A stretch of 64,000 nucleotides of DNA from Acidovorax soli (GCF_900107605.1 NZ_FNQJ01000009.1:1-64000); one strand, 5' to 3'. Counted from the stretch's first letter, positions 15,789 to 27,048 are shown. Numbers and translations are program-made. Notes: a model not told the origin generated them from the letters alone.

Positions 15789-16571
15789 TCAATGTCCCCC
15801 CGCCTGTGCATCGGCCACGGCGGAGCCCAGGTAGGCTTCTTGCACGCGCGCATTGGCGCGCACCTTGTCGGGGGTGTCAAAGGCGATGACCTCGCCATAC
15901 ACCACCACGGCAATCTTGTCGGCCAGGCCGAACACCACGCCCATGTCGTGCTCCACCGTGAGCAGGGTGCGGCCTTCGGTCACCTCCTTGATGAGGTGGA
16001 TGAAGCGCGTGGTTTCGCTGCGGCTCATGCCGGCGGTGGGCTCGTCGAGCAAGATCACATTGGCGCCGCCGGCAATGGTGACGCCGATCTCCAGGGCGCG
16101 CTGCTCGGCGTAGGTCAGGTTCACGGCCAGGGTGTCACGCTTCTTGTCGAGCTTGATCATCTCCATGAGCTGCCTGGCGCGCTCGTTGGCGTCGTCCAGC
16201 TTCGAGAGAAATCGCAGGAAGGTGTACTTGTAGCCCATGCTCCAGAGCACGCCGCAGCGCAGGTTTTCAAACACACTCAGCTTGGGAAAGATGTTGGTGA
16301 TCTGAAAGCTGCGCGACAAGCCCATGCGGTTGATTTCGTAGGGTGCCTTGCCGTCGATGCGCTGGCCATTGAGCAGCACCTCGCCGCTGGTGGGGCCAAA
16401 GCGCCCGCTGATCAGGTTGAACAGCGTGGACTTGCCCGCGCCATTCGGGCCGATGATGGCCACCCGCTCGCCGGGCTTCACGGCCAGGTTCACGCCACGG
16501 ATGATTTCTGTCTTGCCAAAGCTCTTGCGCAGGTCACGCAGTTCGAGCGCACACGGTGCGTTTGTCGCCAT
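15789..16571 (-). CDS. livG: ABC transporter ATP-binding protein LivG
   Basis: A 260-residue ATPase, second ATP-binding subunit of the same importer. Walker A is canonical (GPNGAGKST, residues 41-49); the signature region reads LTYAEQRALEIG and Walker B VILLDEPTAGMS, as usual for LivG. The ATG at 16571 is preceded at eight bases by GGGGGAGG and lies two bases after the livM stop; an open frame extends further upstream to 16655 but overlaps livM and has no LivG similarity. Confidence 0.94.
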   Translation of the reverse strand: MATNAPCALELRDLRKSFGKTEIIRGVNLAVKPGERVAIIGPNGAGKSTLFNLISGRFGPTSGEVLLNGQRIDGKAPYEINRMGLSRSFQITNIFPKLSVFENLRCGVLWSMGYKYTFLRFLSKLDDANERARQLMEMIKLDKKRDTLAVNLTYAEQRALEIGVTIAGGANVILLDEPTAGMSRSETTRFIHLIKEVTEGRTLLTVEHDMGVVFGLADKIAVVVYGEVIAFDTPDKVRANARVQEAYLGSAVADAQAGGH

Positions 16572-16573
16572 GG

Positions 16574-17896
16574 TCACAGCGCCTCCCCCCGCTTGATTTC
16601 GTGTTCGATCTCTTCCTGGATAGTGCCCCACTGGCGCACAAACTGGCGCCGGCACAGCTCAAACAAGCCGAGCCCCGTCAGCAGCACAAACCCTGCGCCA
16701 AACCAGCTGCCCACCGAGTTGGCATGCAAGGTGGCACCCAGAAAATCAAGCTCCGGCCCCAAGGCGGCATTGAGCTGCAGGTGATAGGTCATCTCCACCA
16801 TGGCTGCGGCCCCCAGCACGGCCACCAGTGCGGTGCCGCCCAGCGCCAGGTACGAGGGCCACAGGCCGCGCAGCTTGCCAAACTTGGCCAGGCGCAGATT
16901 CATCATGACCAGACTGGCAATGCCGCCGGGCGCATACATCACCATGAACAGGAAGACGAGCCCCAGGTACAGCAGCCAGGCCTTGGACAACTCCGACAGC
17001 AGCACCGACGCCAGCACCAGCAAGACCGCACCGATGATGGGCCCGAAGAAGAAAGTGGCCCCCCCCAGGAAGGTGAACAGCAGATACCCGCCCGAGCGCA
17101 GCACATTCACGCTGTCGGCCCCCGTGACGATCTCGAAATTGATCGCCGTGAGCCCCCCCCCGATGCCGGCAAAGAAGCCCGCGATGATGAAGGCGAAGTA
17201 GCGCACGCGCTGGGTGTTGTAGCCGATGAATTCGACGCGCTCGGGGTTGTCGCGCACGGCATTGAGGATGCGCCCCAGCGGCGTGCCCGTGAAGGCGAAC
17301 ATGGCGGCGGTGCAGACAAAGCAATACGCAGCGATCAGGTAATACACCTGGATGGCGGGGCCGAACGTGATGCCAAAGAACGACTGGCCATACACACGGT
17401 CGGTGGTGATACCGCCCTCACCGCCAAAAAACTCGGGAAACATCAGCGCCATCGAGGCCACCAGCTCGCCGATACCCAGCGTGATCATGGCGAACGTGGT
17501 GCCCGATTTCTTGGTCGTCACGAACCCGAGCAGGATGGCGAAGAACATGCCGGCCAGGCCGCCCACCAGGGGAATCAGCACCAGCGGCACCGGCATTGCA
17601 CCCTTGCCCGCGAGGTTCATCACATGGATGGCGATGAACGAGCCCAGGCCGGTGTACACCGCATGCCCGAAGCTCAGCATGCCGCCCTGCCCCAGCAGCA
17701 TGTTGTAGGACAGGCAGATGATGATGAGGTAGCCGATCTGCGAGAGCATGGTCAGCGCCAGGCTGCTGCGAAACAGCATGGGCGCGACGATGAGCACAAG
17801 CGCAAACAGGCTCCAGATGACCAGGCGGCCCACGTTCCATGGCTTGAACCGGTGGTATTGCGTGGCCGGAGAAACAGTTGTAGTGGTGGACTTCAT
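16574..17896 (-). CDS. livM: ABC transporter permease LivM
   Basis: A 440-residue inner-membrane permease, somewhat longer than a typical LivM core because of a charged N-terminal leader and a C-terminal extension with two extra hydrophobic helices (about 355-425). The LivM core is recognisable from SYNMLLGQGGMLSFGHAVY and the EAA-like segment near NAVRDNPERVEFIGYNTQR. It pairs with LivH to form the translocation path. It sits between livH (four bases) and livG (two bases) in one operon. Confidence 0.92.
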   Translation of the reverse strand: MKSTTTTVSPATQYHRFKPWNVGRLVIWSLFALVLIVAPMLFRSSLALTMLSQIGYLIIICLSYNMLLGQGGMLSFGHAVYTGLGSFIAIHVMNLAGKGAMPVPLVLIPLVGGLAGMFFAILLGFVTTKKSGTTFAMITLGIGELVASMALMFPEFFGGEGGITTDRVYGQSFFGITFGPAIQVYYLIAAYCFVCTAAMFAFTGTPLGRILNAVRDNPERVEFIGYNTQRVRYFAFIIAGFFAGIGGGLTAINFEIVTGADSVNVLRSGGYLLFTFLGGATFFFGPIIGAVLLVLASVLLSELSKAWLLYLGLVFLFMVMYAPGGIASLVMMNLRLAKFGKLRGLWPSYLALGGTALVAVLGAAAMVEMTYHLQLNAALGPELDFLGATLHANSVGSWFGAGFVLLTGLGLFELCRRQFVRQWGTIQEEIEHEIKRGEAL

Positions 17897-17900
17897 AGCC

Positions 17901-18854
17901 TCAGTCTTCCCGGGTACCCAGCAGGCCCTTGGGGCGGAAGATCAAAATCAGAACCAGAAAAAGATACGGCAGGATGGGTGCCACCTGTGAGACCGTGAGC
18001 TTGAGCAAGGGCCAGCCAAAGGTCGCTTCCGACACTGCCACACCCATGCCCTGCAGCGCCGATGCCAGCGAGTAATCGATGGCCACGGCAAAGGTCTGCA
18101 CCAGGCCAATCAGCAGCGAGGCCAGAAAGGCCCCGGCCAGCGAGCCCATGCCGCCCACCACCACCACCACAAAGATGATGGAGCCGACCGAGGCCGCCAT
18201 CGCGGGCTCGGTGACATAGGTATTGCCGCCAATCACACCGGCCAGCCCCGCCAGGGCCGCACCACCGCCAAACACCAGCATGAACACGCGGGGCACGTTG
18301 TGGCCCAGGGCCTCCACCATCTCGGGGTGCTTGAGGGCCGCCTGTATCACCAGACCAATGCGGGTGCGGGTGAGCAGCAGCCACACCGACACCAGCATCA
18401 GCAATGCCACCAGCATCACGAAGGAACGTGACCTGGGAAACTGCGTTCCATACAGCGTGAACAAGGGCCCCTGCAACTGCGTGGGCAGCCCATAGGGGAC
18501 CGTGGAACGCCCCCACACCAGCTGCACCAGCTCCAGGATCAGATAAGACAACCCGAACGTCACCAGCAACTCTGGCACATGGCCAAACTTGTGCACGCGG
18601 CGCAGGCTGTAGCGTTCAAACAGGGCACCCATGGCCCCCACCAGCAGGGGGGCCAGCACCAGCGCGGGCCAGAAGCCCACCACGCTCGAAATCGTGTAGG
18701 CGATGTAGGCCCCCAGCATGTAAAAGCTGGTGTGCGCGAAATTGAGGACCCCCATCATGCTGAAGATGAGGGTGAGGCCGGAGCTGAGCATGAACAGCAG
18801 CAGGCCGTAGCTCACGCCATTGAGCGTGGAGATCACGAAAAACTCAGGATTCAT
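17901..18854 (-). CDS. livH: ABC transporter permease LivH
   Basis: A 317-residue permease with eight or so hydrophobic helices. The N-terminal NGVSYGLLLFMLSSGLTLIF and MGVLNFAHTSFYMLGAY are LivH hallmarks, as are the later ALGHNVPRVF and VVVVVGGMGSLAGAFLASL. It forms the membrane channel with LivM. A strong terminator-like hairpin separates it from the receptor gene upstream, so its mRNA is probably less abundant than the receptor's. Confidence 0.93.
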   Translation of the reverse strand: MNPEFFVISTLNGVSYGLLLFMLSSGLTLIFSMMGVLNFAHTSFYMLGAYIAYTISSVVGFWPALVLAPLLVGAMGALFERYSLRRVHKFGHVPELLVTFGLSYLILELVQLVWGRSTVPYGLPTQLQGPLFTLYGTQFPRSRSFVMLVALLMLVSVWLLLTRTRIGLVIQAALKHPEMVEALGHNVPRVFMLVFGGGAALAGLAGVIGGNTYVTEPAMAASVGSIIFVVVVVGGMGSLAGAFLASLLIGLVQTFAVAIDYSLASALQGMGVAVSEATFGWPLLKLTVSQVAPILPYLFLVLILIFRPKGLLGTRED

Positions 18855-18875
18855 TGGAATTTTTCATTGCTGGGT

Positions 18876-18903
18876 AAAAAAAAGGCCCGAGTAGGTCGGG
18901 CCT
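18876..18903 (-). terminator. Terminator/attenuator between receptor gene and livH
   Basis: On the minus strand AGGCCCGA (18903-18896) pairs with TCGGGCCT (18890-18883) around a five-base loop and is followed by eight T. It is a textbook intrinsic terminator placed after the receptor gene and before livH, suggesting that only some transcripts continue into the transporter genes. Confidence 0.8.
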
Positions 18904-18922
18904 CGAAGCGATGGAGCCGAAT

Positions 18923-20155
18923 TTACGGACGCTTCATCTGGCACGAGGTGGGCGTGCTGGCCACATAGGGCTCGTAGTACTTCACCGGAACGAACGTGTA
19001 GCCGGTGCCCTCGGAGTCGAGCGGGTACTTGCCCCCGGCCTTCTCCCACTTGGAGATGAACAGGCCCTGCTGCAGCTGGTGGTCGGCCTTGCGCATTTCG
19101 ACCTCGCCATTGAAGCTCTTGAACTTCATGCCTTCGAGCACGGCAGCCACCTTGACGGGATCGGTCGACTTTGCCTTGGCAAAACCTTCGGACAGCATGG
19201 AGAAGGCGTGGTACACGGCGCCGGTGTACATGTCGTCATTGAACTTCTTCTTGTAGTCCAGCACGATCTGGTTCAGCGGGCCCGGCAAATTCATGTGGGC
19301 GTAAGCCGCCATGTACACACGGCCCGCTGCTGCGGCACCCATGGCAGTGGGGCTGCCGGTCACGGAACCGTAGTAGGTGTAGAAGTTGACATTGTTCAGG
19401 CCGGCGTCGTTGGCCGCCTTGATGAGCAGCGCCAGGTCGGAACCCCAGTTGCCGGTGATCACACTGTCGGCGCCCGAAGCCTTGATCTTGGCGATGTAGG
19501 GCGAGAAGTCCCGCACCTGGGCCAGCGGGTGCAGGTCGTCACCGACGAACTGCACATCGGGGCGCTTGCGCTTCATCATGTCCTTGGCGAACTTGGAAAC
19601 CTGGTGGCCGTGCGAGTAGTTCTGGTTGATCAGGTAGACCTTCTTGACTTCTGGAAGATCCTTCATGTAGGTGGTCAGCGCTTCCATCTTCATGGAGGTG
19701 TCGGCATCCAGACGGAAGTGCCAGTAGCTGCACTTGCTGTTGGTGAGGTCGGGGTCCACGGCCGCGTAGTTGAGGAACAGGACTTCCTTGCCGGGATTGC
19801 GGGCGTTGTGCTTTTCGAGCGCGTCGATGATGGCCAGCGCGGGGCCGGAACCATTGCCCTGCACTACGTAGCGTGCACCCTGGTCCATGGCCGAGCGCAG
19901 GGCGCTGGTGGTTTCCTGCGGGCTCAGCTTGTTGTCGATGCCGATGATTTCAAATTTGACGCCGGCTGCATTCTTCTTGTTGAACTCTTCCGCCAGAAAC
20001 TGGAAGCTCTTGAGCTGGTTCGTACCCACCGCAGCCATGAGACCCGAGAGTGGATCCAGCCAGGCGATCTTGACCGTTTCACCCTTTTGGGCGAACGCGC
20101 CGCCAGCGCTTACCAGAATGACGGATGCAGCTACTGCTTTGATAGCAAATTTCAT
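18923..20155 (-). CDS. LivK-type periplasmic substrate-binding protein
   Basis: A 410-residue type I periplasmic receptor for the Liv-type importer. The signal peptide MKFAIKAVAASVILVSAGG ends near AFAQ, followed by VKIAWLDPLSGLMAAVGTNQ, the usual opening of the first lobe. It is longer than LivK (about 370) and its ligand-contact residues cannot be assigned, so amino acids, aromatic acids or fatty acids are all possible. The ATG at 20155 has CAGGAGAC upstream; the open frame before it is not needed. The codons for the signal peptide overlap part of a dispersed palindromic element. Confidence 0.9.
   Translation of the reverse strand: MKFAIKAVAASVILVSAGGAFAQKGETVKIAWLDPLSGLMAAVGTNQLKSFQFLAEEFNKKNAAGVKFEIIGIDNKLSPQETTSALRSAMDQGARYVVQGNGSGPALAIIDALEKHNARNPGKEVLFLNYAAVDPDLTNSKCSYWHFRLDADTSMKMEALTTYMKDLPEVKKVYLINQNYSHGHQVSKFAKDMMKRKRPDVQFVGDDLHPLAQVRDFSPYIAKIKASGADSVITGNWGSDLALLIKAANDAGLNNVNFYTYYGSVTGSPTAMGAAAAGRVYMAAYAHMNLPGPLNQIVLDYKKKFNDDMYTGAVYHAFSMLSEGFAKAKSTDPVKVAAVLEGMKFKSFNGEVEMRKADHQLQQGLFISKWEKAGGKYPLDSEGTGYTFVPVKYYEPYVASTPTSCQMKRP
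20127..20152. repeat. Partial palindromic element in a signal-peptide coding region
   Basis: GCAGCTACTG at 20127-20136 and ATAGCAAATTT at 20142-20152 match the arms of the dispersed element (compare AAGCTACTG at 3277-3284 and AAATAGC at 3242-3248). On the minus strand it encodes KFAIKAVAA at the start of the receptor's signal peptide. A chance match is possible because signal peptides tolerate many sequences. Confidence 0.35.
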
Positions 20156-20336
20156 GGTCTTGTCTCCTGTTGAATCAACCGAACGCAGCGTACCGCGTTG
20201 CACCAAACCACCCCTCAGGGATTGCCCCTAGCAGCTATCGCGCAGGCGACTGGCCCGCCGAAAGCCAACGACATGCCGCAAGCGACCGGCATGTCAGCGG
20301 GCAGCGCGCTCCCCCGAGCGCCACGCCCACTGCGGT

Positions 20337-21980
<1,644 letters not shown>

Positions 21981-22308
21981 GTGCGCTCCTTGAAAGTCAT
22001 GTGATTTGGAATCCTTATCCTACCGTGGCAAGGTCGCGCAAACGCTTACGCCGCGCGCCCTGCAGGCCGACGCCGCTGCTGCTCAGCCGCCGTTGCAAAC
22101 GCACGTGGATGCAAGGCGCCAAGCCGCTCTCGGCCCGTGCGACAGTCTGCAGCGTTTCGCGTCCGGCGCCAACACATGTCGCGCGGCTGACAGGTGGCGC
22201 GGGTTTTCCCGCCCCTGCGGCCGGTAGGTTCCCATTCATTTGTTCACTCCCCCCTTTCGTCGGCAGCGCCGACCGCGGCGGAGCCAGCCACCAGCGCCGC
22301 GCGGCACA
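21981..22308. other. Divergent region between acyl-CoA ligase and Crp-like gene
   Basis: A 328-base control region between divergent genes. It is GC-rich and shows no clear Crp/Fnr-type palindrome, tRNA or small gene. Several frames are open through it only because of the high GC content. Confidence 0.4.
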
Positions 22309-23001
22309 ATGCAAGCAATGTTTTCCGCTCCCTCTGCCCAGCGATTCATCGCCACCCAACCGTGGTTCCACAGCCTTTCGCCGGGACGGCAGGAAGAAGT
22401 GCGCGATGCCGTGCAGACACTGCAGGGCGGCAAGGGCGAAACCATGCTGGCCGCGGGCACCGCGGTTCAGGGCTGGCATGCCGTGCTCAGCGGCCTGGTG
22501 ATGCTGCACAGCCCTGAAGCGCGCGGGCGGCACTCCGCGTTTCTGGGCGTGCCTGATGGCGAGTGGTTCGGAGAAGGCTCGGCCATGAAGCCCGAACCCC
22601 GCCGCTACCACGTCGTCGCGCTGCGCGAGACACGGCTGCTGTGTCTGCCGCTGCCGCTGTTCTCGGCACTGCGCGACACCAGCCTTGCTTTCAACCAGTA
22701 CCTGGCCAACCACCTCAACATGCGGCTCGGCCAGGCCATGGCCATCATCGAAGCCGGCCGCATGCGCTCGCCCGAGCACCGCGTGGCGCTGTACCTGAGC
22801 CCCCTGTTCTGGCGCAGCACGCGGCGCATCCTGCTCACCCAGGAAGAACTGGGGCACCTGGCAGGACTGTCGCGCCAAACGGTCAACCGCGTGCTGCGCA
22901 CATTGGAGGCCCTGCGCATCGTCACGCTGGACCTGGGGCGCGTGGCCGTGGTGGACGACGACGCACTGCGCGCCTACCTGGCAGCCACCATCGACAACTG
23001 A
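22309..23001 (+). CDS. Crp/Fnr-family transcriptional regulator
   Basis: A regulator of about 230 residues with an N-terminal cyclic-nucleotide-binding-like barrel ([20 protein letters not shown]) and a C-terminal Crp-type helix-turn-helix ([20 protein letters not shown]). The N-terminal cysteines of Fnr are missing, so it does not look like an oxygen-sensing Fe-S protein, and its ligand is unknown. Two ATG codons (22309 and 22318) are possible; neither has a good ribosome site, and a TTG at 22240 would add a basic tail that has no family similarity. It is divergent from the acyl-CoA ligase and may control that block. Confidence 0.88.
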   Translation: MQAMFSAPSAQRFIATQPWFHSLSPGRQEEVRDAVQTLQGGKGETMLAAGTAVQGWHAVLSGLVMLHSPEARGRHSAFLGVPDGEWFGEGSAMKPEPRRYHVVALRETRLLCLPLPLFSALRDTSLAFNQYLANHLNMRLGQAMAIIEAGRMRSPEHRVALYLSPLFWRSTRRILLTQEELGHLAGLSRQTVNRVLRTLEALRIVTLDLGRVAVVDDDALRAYLAATIDN

Positions 23002-23077
23002 ACAGCCGCGCGCAGCGGGCCAACGCACGCAAGGCCCTGCGGGCGCCGGGGCATCCCGACTACGAGACAATGCCCCC

Positions 23078-24562
23078 ATGAACCCCCATGCCGACTGCCC
23101 CCCCGCCCCACCGTTGGACCTGACGGACGACTGCGGCGGTTTTGCGAGCCTGGGACCGGCATTCTTTACCCACCTGAATCCCACGCCTTTGCCCCAGCCA
23201 TACTGGGTGGGCACCAGCGGCGGCGTGGCGGATCTGCTGGGCCTGGACGCCGCCTGGCTGGCGTCCGACGAAGCCCTGCGGGTGTTCACGGGCAATGCCT
23301 GCCCTCCCGGCAGCCGCCCGCTGGCCAGTGTCTACAGCGGCCACCAATTTGGCGTCTGGGCAGGACAACTGGGCGACGGGCGCGCGATCCTGCTGGGCGA
23401 AACCACCGGTGGGCTGGAAGTGCAGCTCAAGGGCAGCGGCCGCACCCCATACTCGCGCATGGGCGATGGGCGCGCGGTGCTGCGCTCCAGCATCCGCGAG
23501 TTTCTGTGCAGCGAAGCCATGCATGCACTGGGCATACCGAGCTCGCGGGCTCTGTGCGTCACCGGATCACCCGCCCCCGTGCACCGCGAGGAGACAGAGA
23601 CCGCCGCCGTAGTGACCCGGGTGGCACAGAGCTTCATCCGCTTCGGCCATTTCGAGCATTTCGCCGCGCGCGACATGGAAAAAGAACTGCGCACGCTGGC
23701 CGACTATGTGATCGACCGCTATTACCCGGCCTGCCGCACTGCACCGCAGCCGGGTGGCAACGCCTATGCAGCCTTGCTGCAGGCCGTGAGCGAGCGCACG
23801 GCAACGATGGTGGCGCAATGGCAGGCCGTGGGTTTTTGCCACGGCGTGATGAACACCGACAACATGAGCATCCTGGGCCTGACGATCGACTACGGCCCCT
23901 TCCAGTTCCTGGATGCGTTCGTGCCCGGCCATGTCTGCAACCACAGCGATACCCAGGGCCGATACGCCTACAACCGCCAGCCCAACGTGGCTTACTGGAA
24001 CCTGTTTTGCCTGGCCCAGGCACTGCTGCCGCTGATCGGCGACCAAGAGCTGGCCCAAGCGGCCCTGGTATCGTACAAAACCGTCTTCTCCACCGAATTC
24101 ATGGCCCGCATGCGCGCCAAGCTGGGCCTTGTGCAGGAGGGTGCCGGCGATGCCGATCTGATCGACGGCATCTTGCTGCTGCTGGCCAAAAACGGCGTGG
24201 ACTACACCATCTTCTGGCGCCGCCTGTCGCAGGCGGTGGCGCACAACGACTTCGAGCCCGTGCGTGACCTGTTTGCAGACCCTGCGGGTTGGGACCGGTG
24301 GGAGCTATCTTATTCAGCGCTTCTGGCGCTTATGAATAAAGAGCTATCGGCCGATTTGATGCTAAAAACCAACCCCAAGTTCGTGCTGCGCAACCACCTG
24401 GGCGAGCAGGCCATCCGCGCGGCGAAACTTGGCGATTTTTCCGAGCTACGCACCTTGCAGCGCCTGCTGGAGCGTCCGTTCGACGAACACCCCGGCCACG
24501 ATGCCTGGGCCGACTTTCCGCCCGACTGGGCGTCCTCCATCGAGATCAGCTGTTCATCATGA
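23078..24562 (+). CDS. selO: Protein adenylyltransferase SelO (YdiU)
   Basis: A 494-residue SelO-family pseudokinase that transfers AMP from ATP to Ser/Thr/Tyr of target proteins and is tied to redox stress responses. The family motifs are present: [18 protein letters not shown], the lysine-containing LQLKGSG-like segment ([19 protein letters not shown] region), NTDNMSI and the metal-binding [12 protein letters not shown]. The C-terminus ends in SCSS like E. coli YdiU. Residues about 409-430 (encoded at 24302-24366) come from a dispersed palindromic element inserted in frame, making the protein slightly longer than E. coli's 478. The stop overlaps the msrB start by ATGA. Confidence 0.93.
   Translation: MNPHADCPPAPPLDLTDDCGGFASLGPAFFTHLNPTPLPQPYWVGTSGGVADLLGLDAAWLASDEALRVFTGNACPPGSRPLASVYSGHQFGVWAGQLGDGRAILLGETTGGLEVQLKGSGRTPYSRMGDGRAVLRSSIREFLCSEAMHALGIPSSRALCVTGSPAPVHREETETAAVVTRVAQSFIRFGHFEHFAARDMEKELRTLADYVIDRYYPACRTAPQPGGNAYAALLQAVSERTATMVAQWQAVGFCHGVMNTDNMSILGLTIDYGPFQFLDAFVPGHVCNHSDTQGRYAYNRQPNVAYWNLFCLAQALLPLIGDQELAQAALVSYKTVFSTEFMARMRAKLGLVQEGAGDADLIDGILLLLAKNGVDYTIFWRRLSQAVAHNDFEPVRDLFADPAGWDRWELSYSALLALMNKELSADLMLKTNPKFVLRNHLGEQAIRAAKLGDFSELRTLQRLLERPFDEHPGHDAWADFPPDWASSIEISCSS
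24302..24366. repeat. Dispersed palindromic element inside selO
   Basis: AGCGC at 24316-24320 and GCGCT at 24326-24330 form the core stem, extended by TTATTC on the left and GAATAA on the right; GAGCTATC flanks it at 24302 and again at 24341. The stretch is clearly AT-richer than the rest of selO. It is read in frame and adds about 20 residues ([20 protein letters not shown]) to the protein. Confidence 0.65.
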
Positions 24563-24972
24563 ACTTTCCTCTCCAGAAAACCGACGCCGAATGGCAAGCC
24601 ATCCTGCGCGAAAAAGGCGCCGAACCTGCAGCCCTGCAGGTCACGCGCCATGCGGCCACAGAACGCCCCTTCACTGGCAAATACGAGGCCCACTGGGCCG
24701 ATGGCAGCTACCACTGCATCTGCTGCGGGGCCAAGTTGTTTGATGCCGCCACCAAGTTCGATGCCGGCTGCGGCTGGCCAAGCTTCTCGCAGGCAGTACC
24801 GGGCGCCATTGCCGAAATCGTCGATCACAGCCACGGCATGGTCCGCACCGAAACCGTGTGTGCACAATGCGGTGCGCACCTGGGCCATGTCTTCGAAGAC
24901 GGCCCGGCGCCAACCGGCCTGCGCTACTGCATGAATTCGGCCTCGCTCGATTTCGAGCCCGACGCCCCCTGA
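24559..24972 (+). CDS. msrB: Peptide-methionine (R)-S-oxide reductase MsrB
   Basis: A 137-residue MsrB that reduces methionine-R-sulfoxide in proteins. The two zinc-binding CxxC pairs are CICC and CAQC, the GCGWPSF motif is present, and the catalytic cysteine is in [10 protein letters not shown]. Its ATG overlaps the selO stop codon, so the two proteins are translationally coupled, which fits a shared role in oxidative stress. It is cytoplasmic; no signal peptide is seen. Confidence 0.97.
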   Translation: MNFPLQKTDAEWQAILREKGAEPAALQVTRHAATERPFTGKYEAHWADGSYHCICCGAKLFDAATKFDAGCGWPSFSQAVPGAIAEIVDHSHGMVRTETVCAQCGAHLGHVFEDGPAPTGLRYCMNSASLDFEPDAP

Positions 24973-25008
24973 AACACGCCCAGACCATCACCCCTACCCT
25001 CAGGCGAC

Positions 25009-25563
25009 ATGAAACTACTGATCGATTTCTTTCCCATCTTCCTGTTCTTTGCGGCGTTCAAGATCTGGGGTATCTACATCGCCACGGCGGTGGCCATTGC
25101 CGCCACGGCGGTGCAGATCGGCTACCTGCATTACAAGCACGGCAAGGTCGAACCCATGCAATGGCTCAGCCTGGGGGTGATCGTGCTATTCGGCGGCGCC
25201 ACCCTGCTCTCGCACAGCGACACCTTCATCAAATGGAAGCCCACGGTGCTGTACTGGCTGATGGGTGGCGCGCTGCTGGGCGGCCAGCTGTTCTTCCGCA
25301 AGAATTTGCTCAAGTCCCTGATGGGTGCCCAGATGGATCTGCCAGAGTCCGCCTGGCGCACGATGAACTGGAGCTGGACGGGCTTCTTTGCCGTCATGGG
25401 CGTGCTCAACCTCTGGGTGGCCTATCACTTTGATACCGACACCTGGGTCACCTTCAAGCTGTTTGGCGGCATGGGCCTGATGTTCGTGTTTGTGCTGGCG
25501 CAGGCACTGTATCTGAGCCGCTACATGAAGGACACCGACGACACCAAAGGGCCACAGGCATGA
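25009..25563 (+). CDS. yciB: Inner-membrane protein YciB (septation protein A family)
   Basis: A 184-residue membrane protein of the YciB/IspA family with about five transmembrane helices, beginning with [18 protein letters not shown], the usual family start. The [14 protein letters not shown] and [16 protein letters not shown] regions are well conserved. The family affects cell envelope and division, but the mechanism is not settled. It lies 36 bases after msrB and overlaps bolA by ATGA. Confidence 0.95.
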   Translation: MKLLIDFFPIFLFFAAFKIWGIYIATAVAIAATAVQIGYLHYKHGKVEPMQWLSLGVIVLFGGATLLSHSDTFIKWKPTVLYWLMGGALLGGQLFFRKNLLKSLMGAQMDLPESAWRTMNWSWTGFFAVMGVLNLWVAYHFDTDTWVTFKLFGGMGLMFVFVLAQALYLSRYMKDTDDTKGPQA

Positions 25564-25835
25564 CCGCAAACCAACTTCCCATCCTGGCCCAGGCCATGCA
25601 GCAGCGCCTGATTGAAAAACTCACCCCCACCCATGTGCAAGTGCTGGACGAAAGTGCCGCCCACGCGGGCCATGCGGGCGCCAACGGCACGGGTTTCGGA
25701 ACCCATTTCAGGGTGCGCATTGCGTCACCCCTGCTTACAGGAAAAGGCCGCGTGGCGCAGCATCGCCTTGTGTATGATGCGCTGCAAGAATTTATTGACC
25801 AGGGCGTTCACGCCATCGCCATTGAAGTTCTCTGA
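25560..25835 (+). CDS. bolA: BolA-family protein
   Basis: A 91-residue BolA-like protein with the class II KH-type fold. [12 protein letters not shown], the [21 protein letters not shown] core and the [22 protein letters not shown] helix are typical. BolA proteins work with monothiol glutaredoxins in Fe-S handling and as regulators of morphology. The ATG overlaps the yciB stop. Confidence 0.95.
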   Translation: MTANQLPILAQAMQQRLIEKLTPTHVQVLDESAAHAGHAGANGTGFGTHFRVRIASPLLTGKGRVAQHRLVYDALQEFIDQGVHAIAIEVL

Positions 25836-25902
25836 ACCGGCACCCATCTATGCAGCTGCCGGCCTTCAGCCTGCAATCACCCTCTCATTTTTTGGATTCC
25901 GC

Positions 25903-26688
25903 ATGAAGAAACAGATCCTGTCAGGCCTCGTGGCCGCTGCCGTGCTGGGTACGATGGCCCTGCCCGTTTCCGCCCAGAACATTGCCATCGTGAACGGCAA
26001 GGCCGTACCCAAAGAGCGCGCCGAAGTCCTGCGCCAGCAGGTGGAGCGGTCCGGTCGCCCTGTGACCCCTGAAGTGGAAGGCCAGATCAAGGAAGAAGTG
26101 ATCGCCCGCGAAATCTTCCTGCAGGAAGCGCAAAAGCGTGGCCTGGAGACATCGACAGACTACAAGGCACAGATGGAACTGGCCCGCCAGACCATCCTGA
26201 TCCGCGAACTGTTCGCCGATTTCCAGAAAAACAACCCCGTCACGGACGCTGAAATCCAGGCCGAGTACGACAAGTTCGCGGCAGCCAACAGTGGCAAGGA
26301 ATACAAGGCCAGCCACATCCTGGTGGACAAGGAAGCCGATGCCAAGGCCATCATTGCCTCCATCAAGAAAGGCGCCAAGTTTGAAGACATCGCCAAGAAG
26401 CAATCCAAGGATCCAGGCTCTGGCGCCAAGGGCGGCGATCTGGACTGGGCCAATCCCGCCAGCTATGTGAGCGAATTCACCGAAGCCCTGATCAAGCTCA
26501 GCAAGGGCAAGATGACCGAGACCCCTGTCAAGAGCCAGTTTGGCTGGCACGTGATCCGCCTGGACGATATGCGCCAGGCCCAGTTGCCCAAGCTGGACGA
26601 GGTCAAGCCCCAGGTGGCGCAGCAACTGCAGCAGCAAAAGCTGGCTAAGTTCCAGGAAGAACTGCGCGCCAAGGCCAAGGTGGAATAA
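25903..26688 (+). CDS. Periplasmic peptidyl-prolyl isomerase (PpiC/parvulin type)
   Basis: A 261-residue secreted foldase. The signal peptide ends at VSAQ, followed by a SurA-like N-terminal helical part and one parvulin domain (ASHILVDKEADAKAI, the GSGAKGGDLDW loop and TPVKSQFGWHVIRLDD). It should catalyse cis-trans isomerisation at prolines and help outer-membrane proteins fold. A longer open frame begins at 25612, but it overlaps bolA; the ATG at 25903 gives the signal peptide. It is the last gene of the selO operon and is followed by a strong terminator. Confidence 0.94.
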   Translation: MKKQILSGLVAAAVLGTMALPVSAQNIAIVNGKAVPKERAEVLRQQVERSGRPVTPEVEGQIKEEVIAREIFLQEAQKRGLETSTDYKAQMELARQTILIRELFADFQKNNPVTDAEIQAEYDKFAAANSGKEYKASHILVDKEADAKAIIASIKKGAKFEDIAKKQSKDPGSGAKGGDLDWANPASYVSEFTEALIKLSKGKMTETPVKSQFGWHVIRLDDMRQAQLPKLDEVKPQVAQQLQQQKLAKFQEELRAKAKVE

Positions 26689-26734
26689 AAAGGGAAGTCG
26701 CCGCGTTCACCCGGAACGCCCACTCACCCACAGG

Positions 26735-26761
26735 AAACGCGGCCCAGGCCGCGTTTTTTTT
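26735..26761 (+). terminator. Intrinsic terminator after the ppiC-type gene
   Basis: AAACGCGGCC at 26735-26744 and GGCCGCGTTT at 26747-26756 form a ten-base-pair stem, followed by a run of T. It ends the selO-msrB-yciB-bolA-ppiC unit. Confidence 0.9.
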
Positions 26762-26831
26762 ATGGTGATGATGTGGTTCTCATCGCGAATGGGCTGGAGC
26801 TTGGCAAAGCACCATACTCCCATTAGGCAGA

Positions 26832-26869
26832 AAGCAAAAAGGACTTGCAGCTTGTGCTGCAAGTCCTTT
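26832..26869 (-). terminator. Terminator of tRNA-Pro
   Basis: AAAGGACTTGCAGC at 26838-26851 is a perfect inverted repeat of GCTGCAAGTCCTTT at 26856-26869 with a four-base loop. On the minus strand the stem ends in TTTTT and lies directly after the 3' end of the tRNA. Confidence 0.85.
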
Positions 26870-26875
26870 GAACAT

Positions 26876-26952
26876 TGGTCGGAGCGGCGGGATTCGAACT
26901 CGCGACCCTCTGCTCCCAAAGCAGATGCGCTACCAGGCTGCGCTACGCTCCG
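26876..26952 (-). tRNA. tRNA-Pro (anticodon UGG)
   Basis: A 77-base tRNA with an encoded CCA. The acceptor arms CGGAGCG and CGCTCCG pair fully, the D arm has AGCCTGGTA, the T loop has TTCGAAT, and the anticodon loop TTTGGGA between TCTGC and GCAGA gives anticodon UGG. Its own terminator follows on the minus strand. Confidence 0.97.
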
Positions 26953-27048
26953 ACAGCTCGTATTCTAACCCGAAAATCCGGCCTGTTTTGGATTTGACGC
27001 ATTTCATTTTTACGTCTCTCCTGCGGCAGGAGCCGCCATGGAGAAAAA

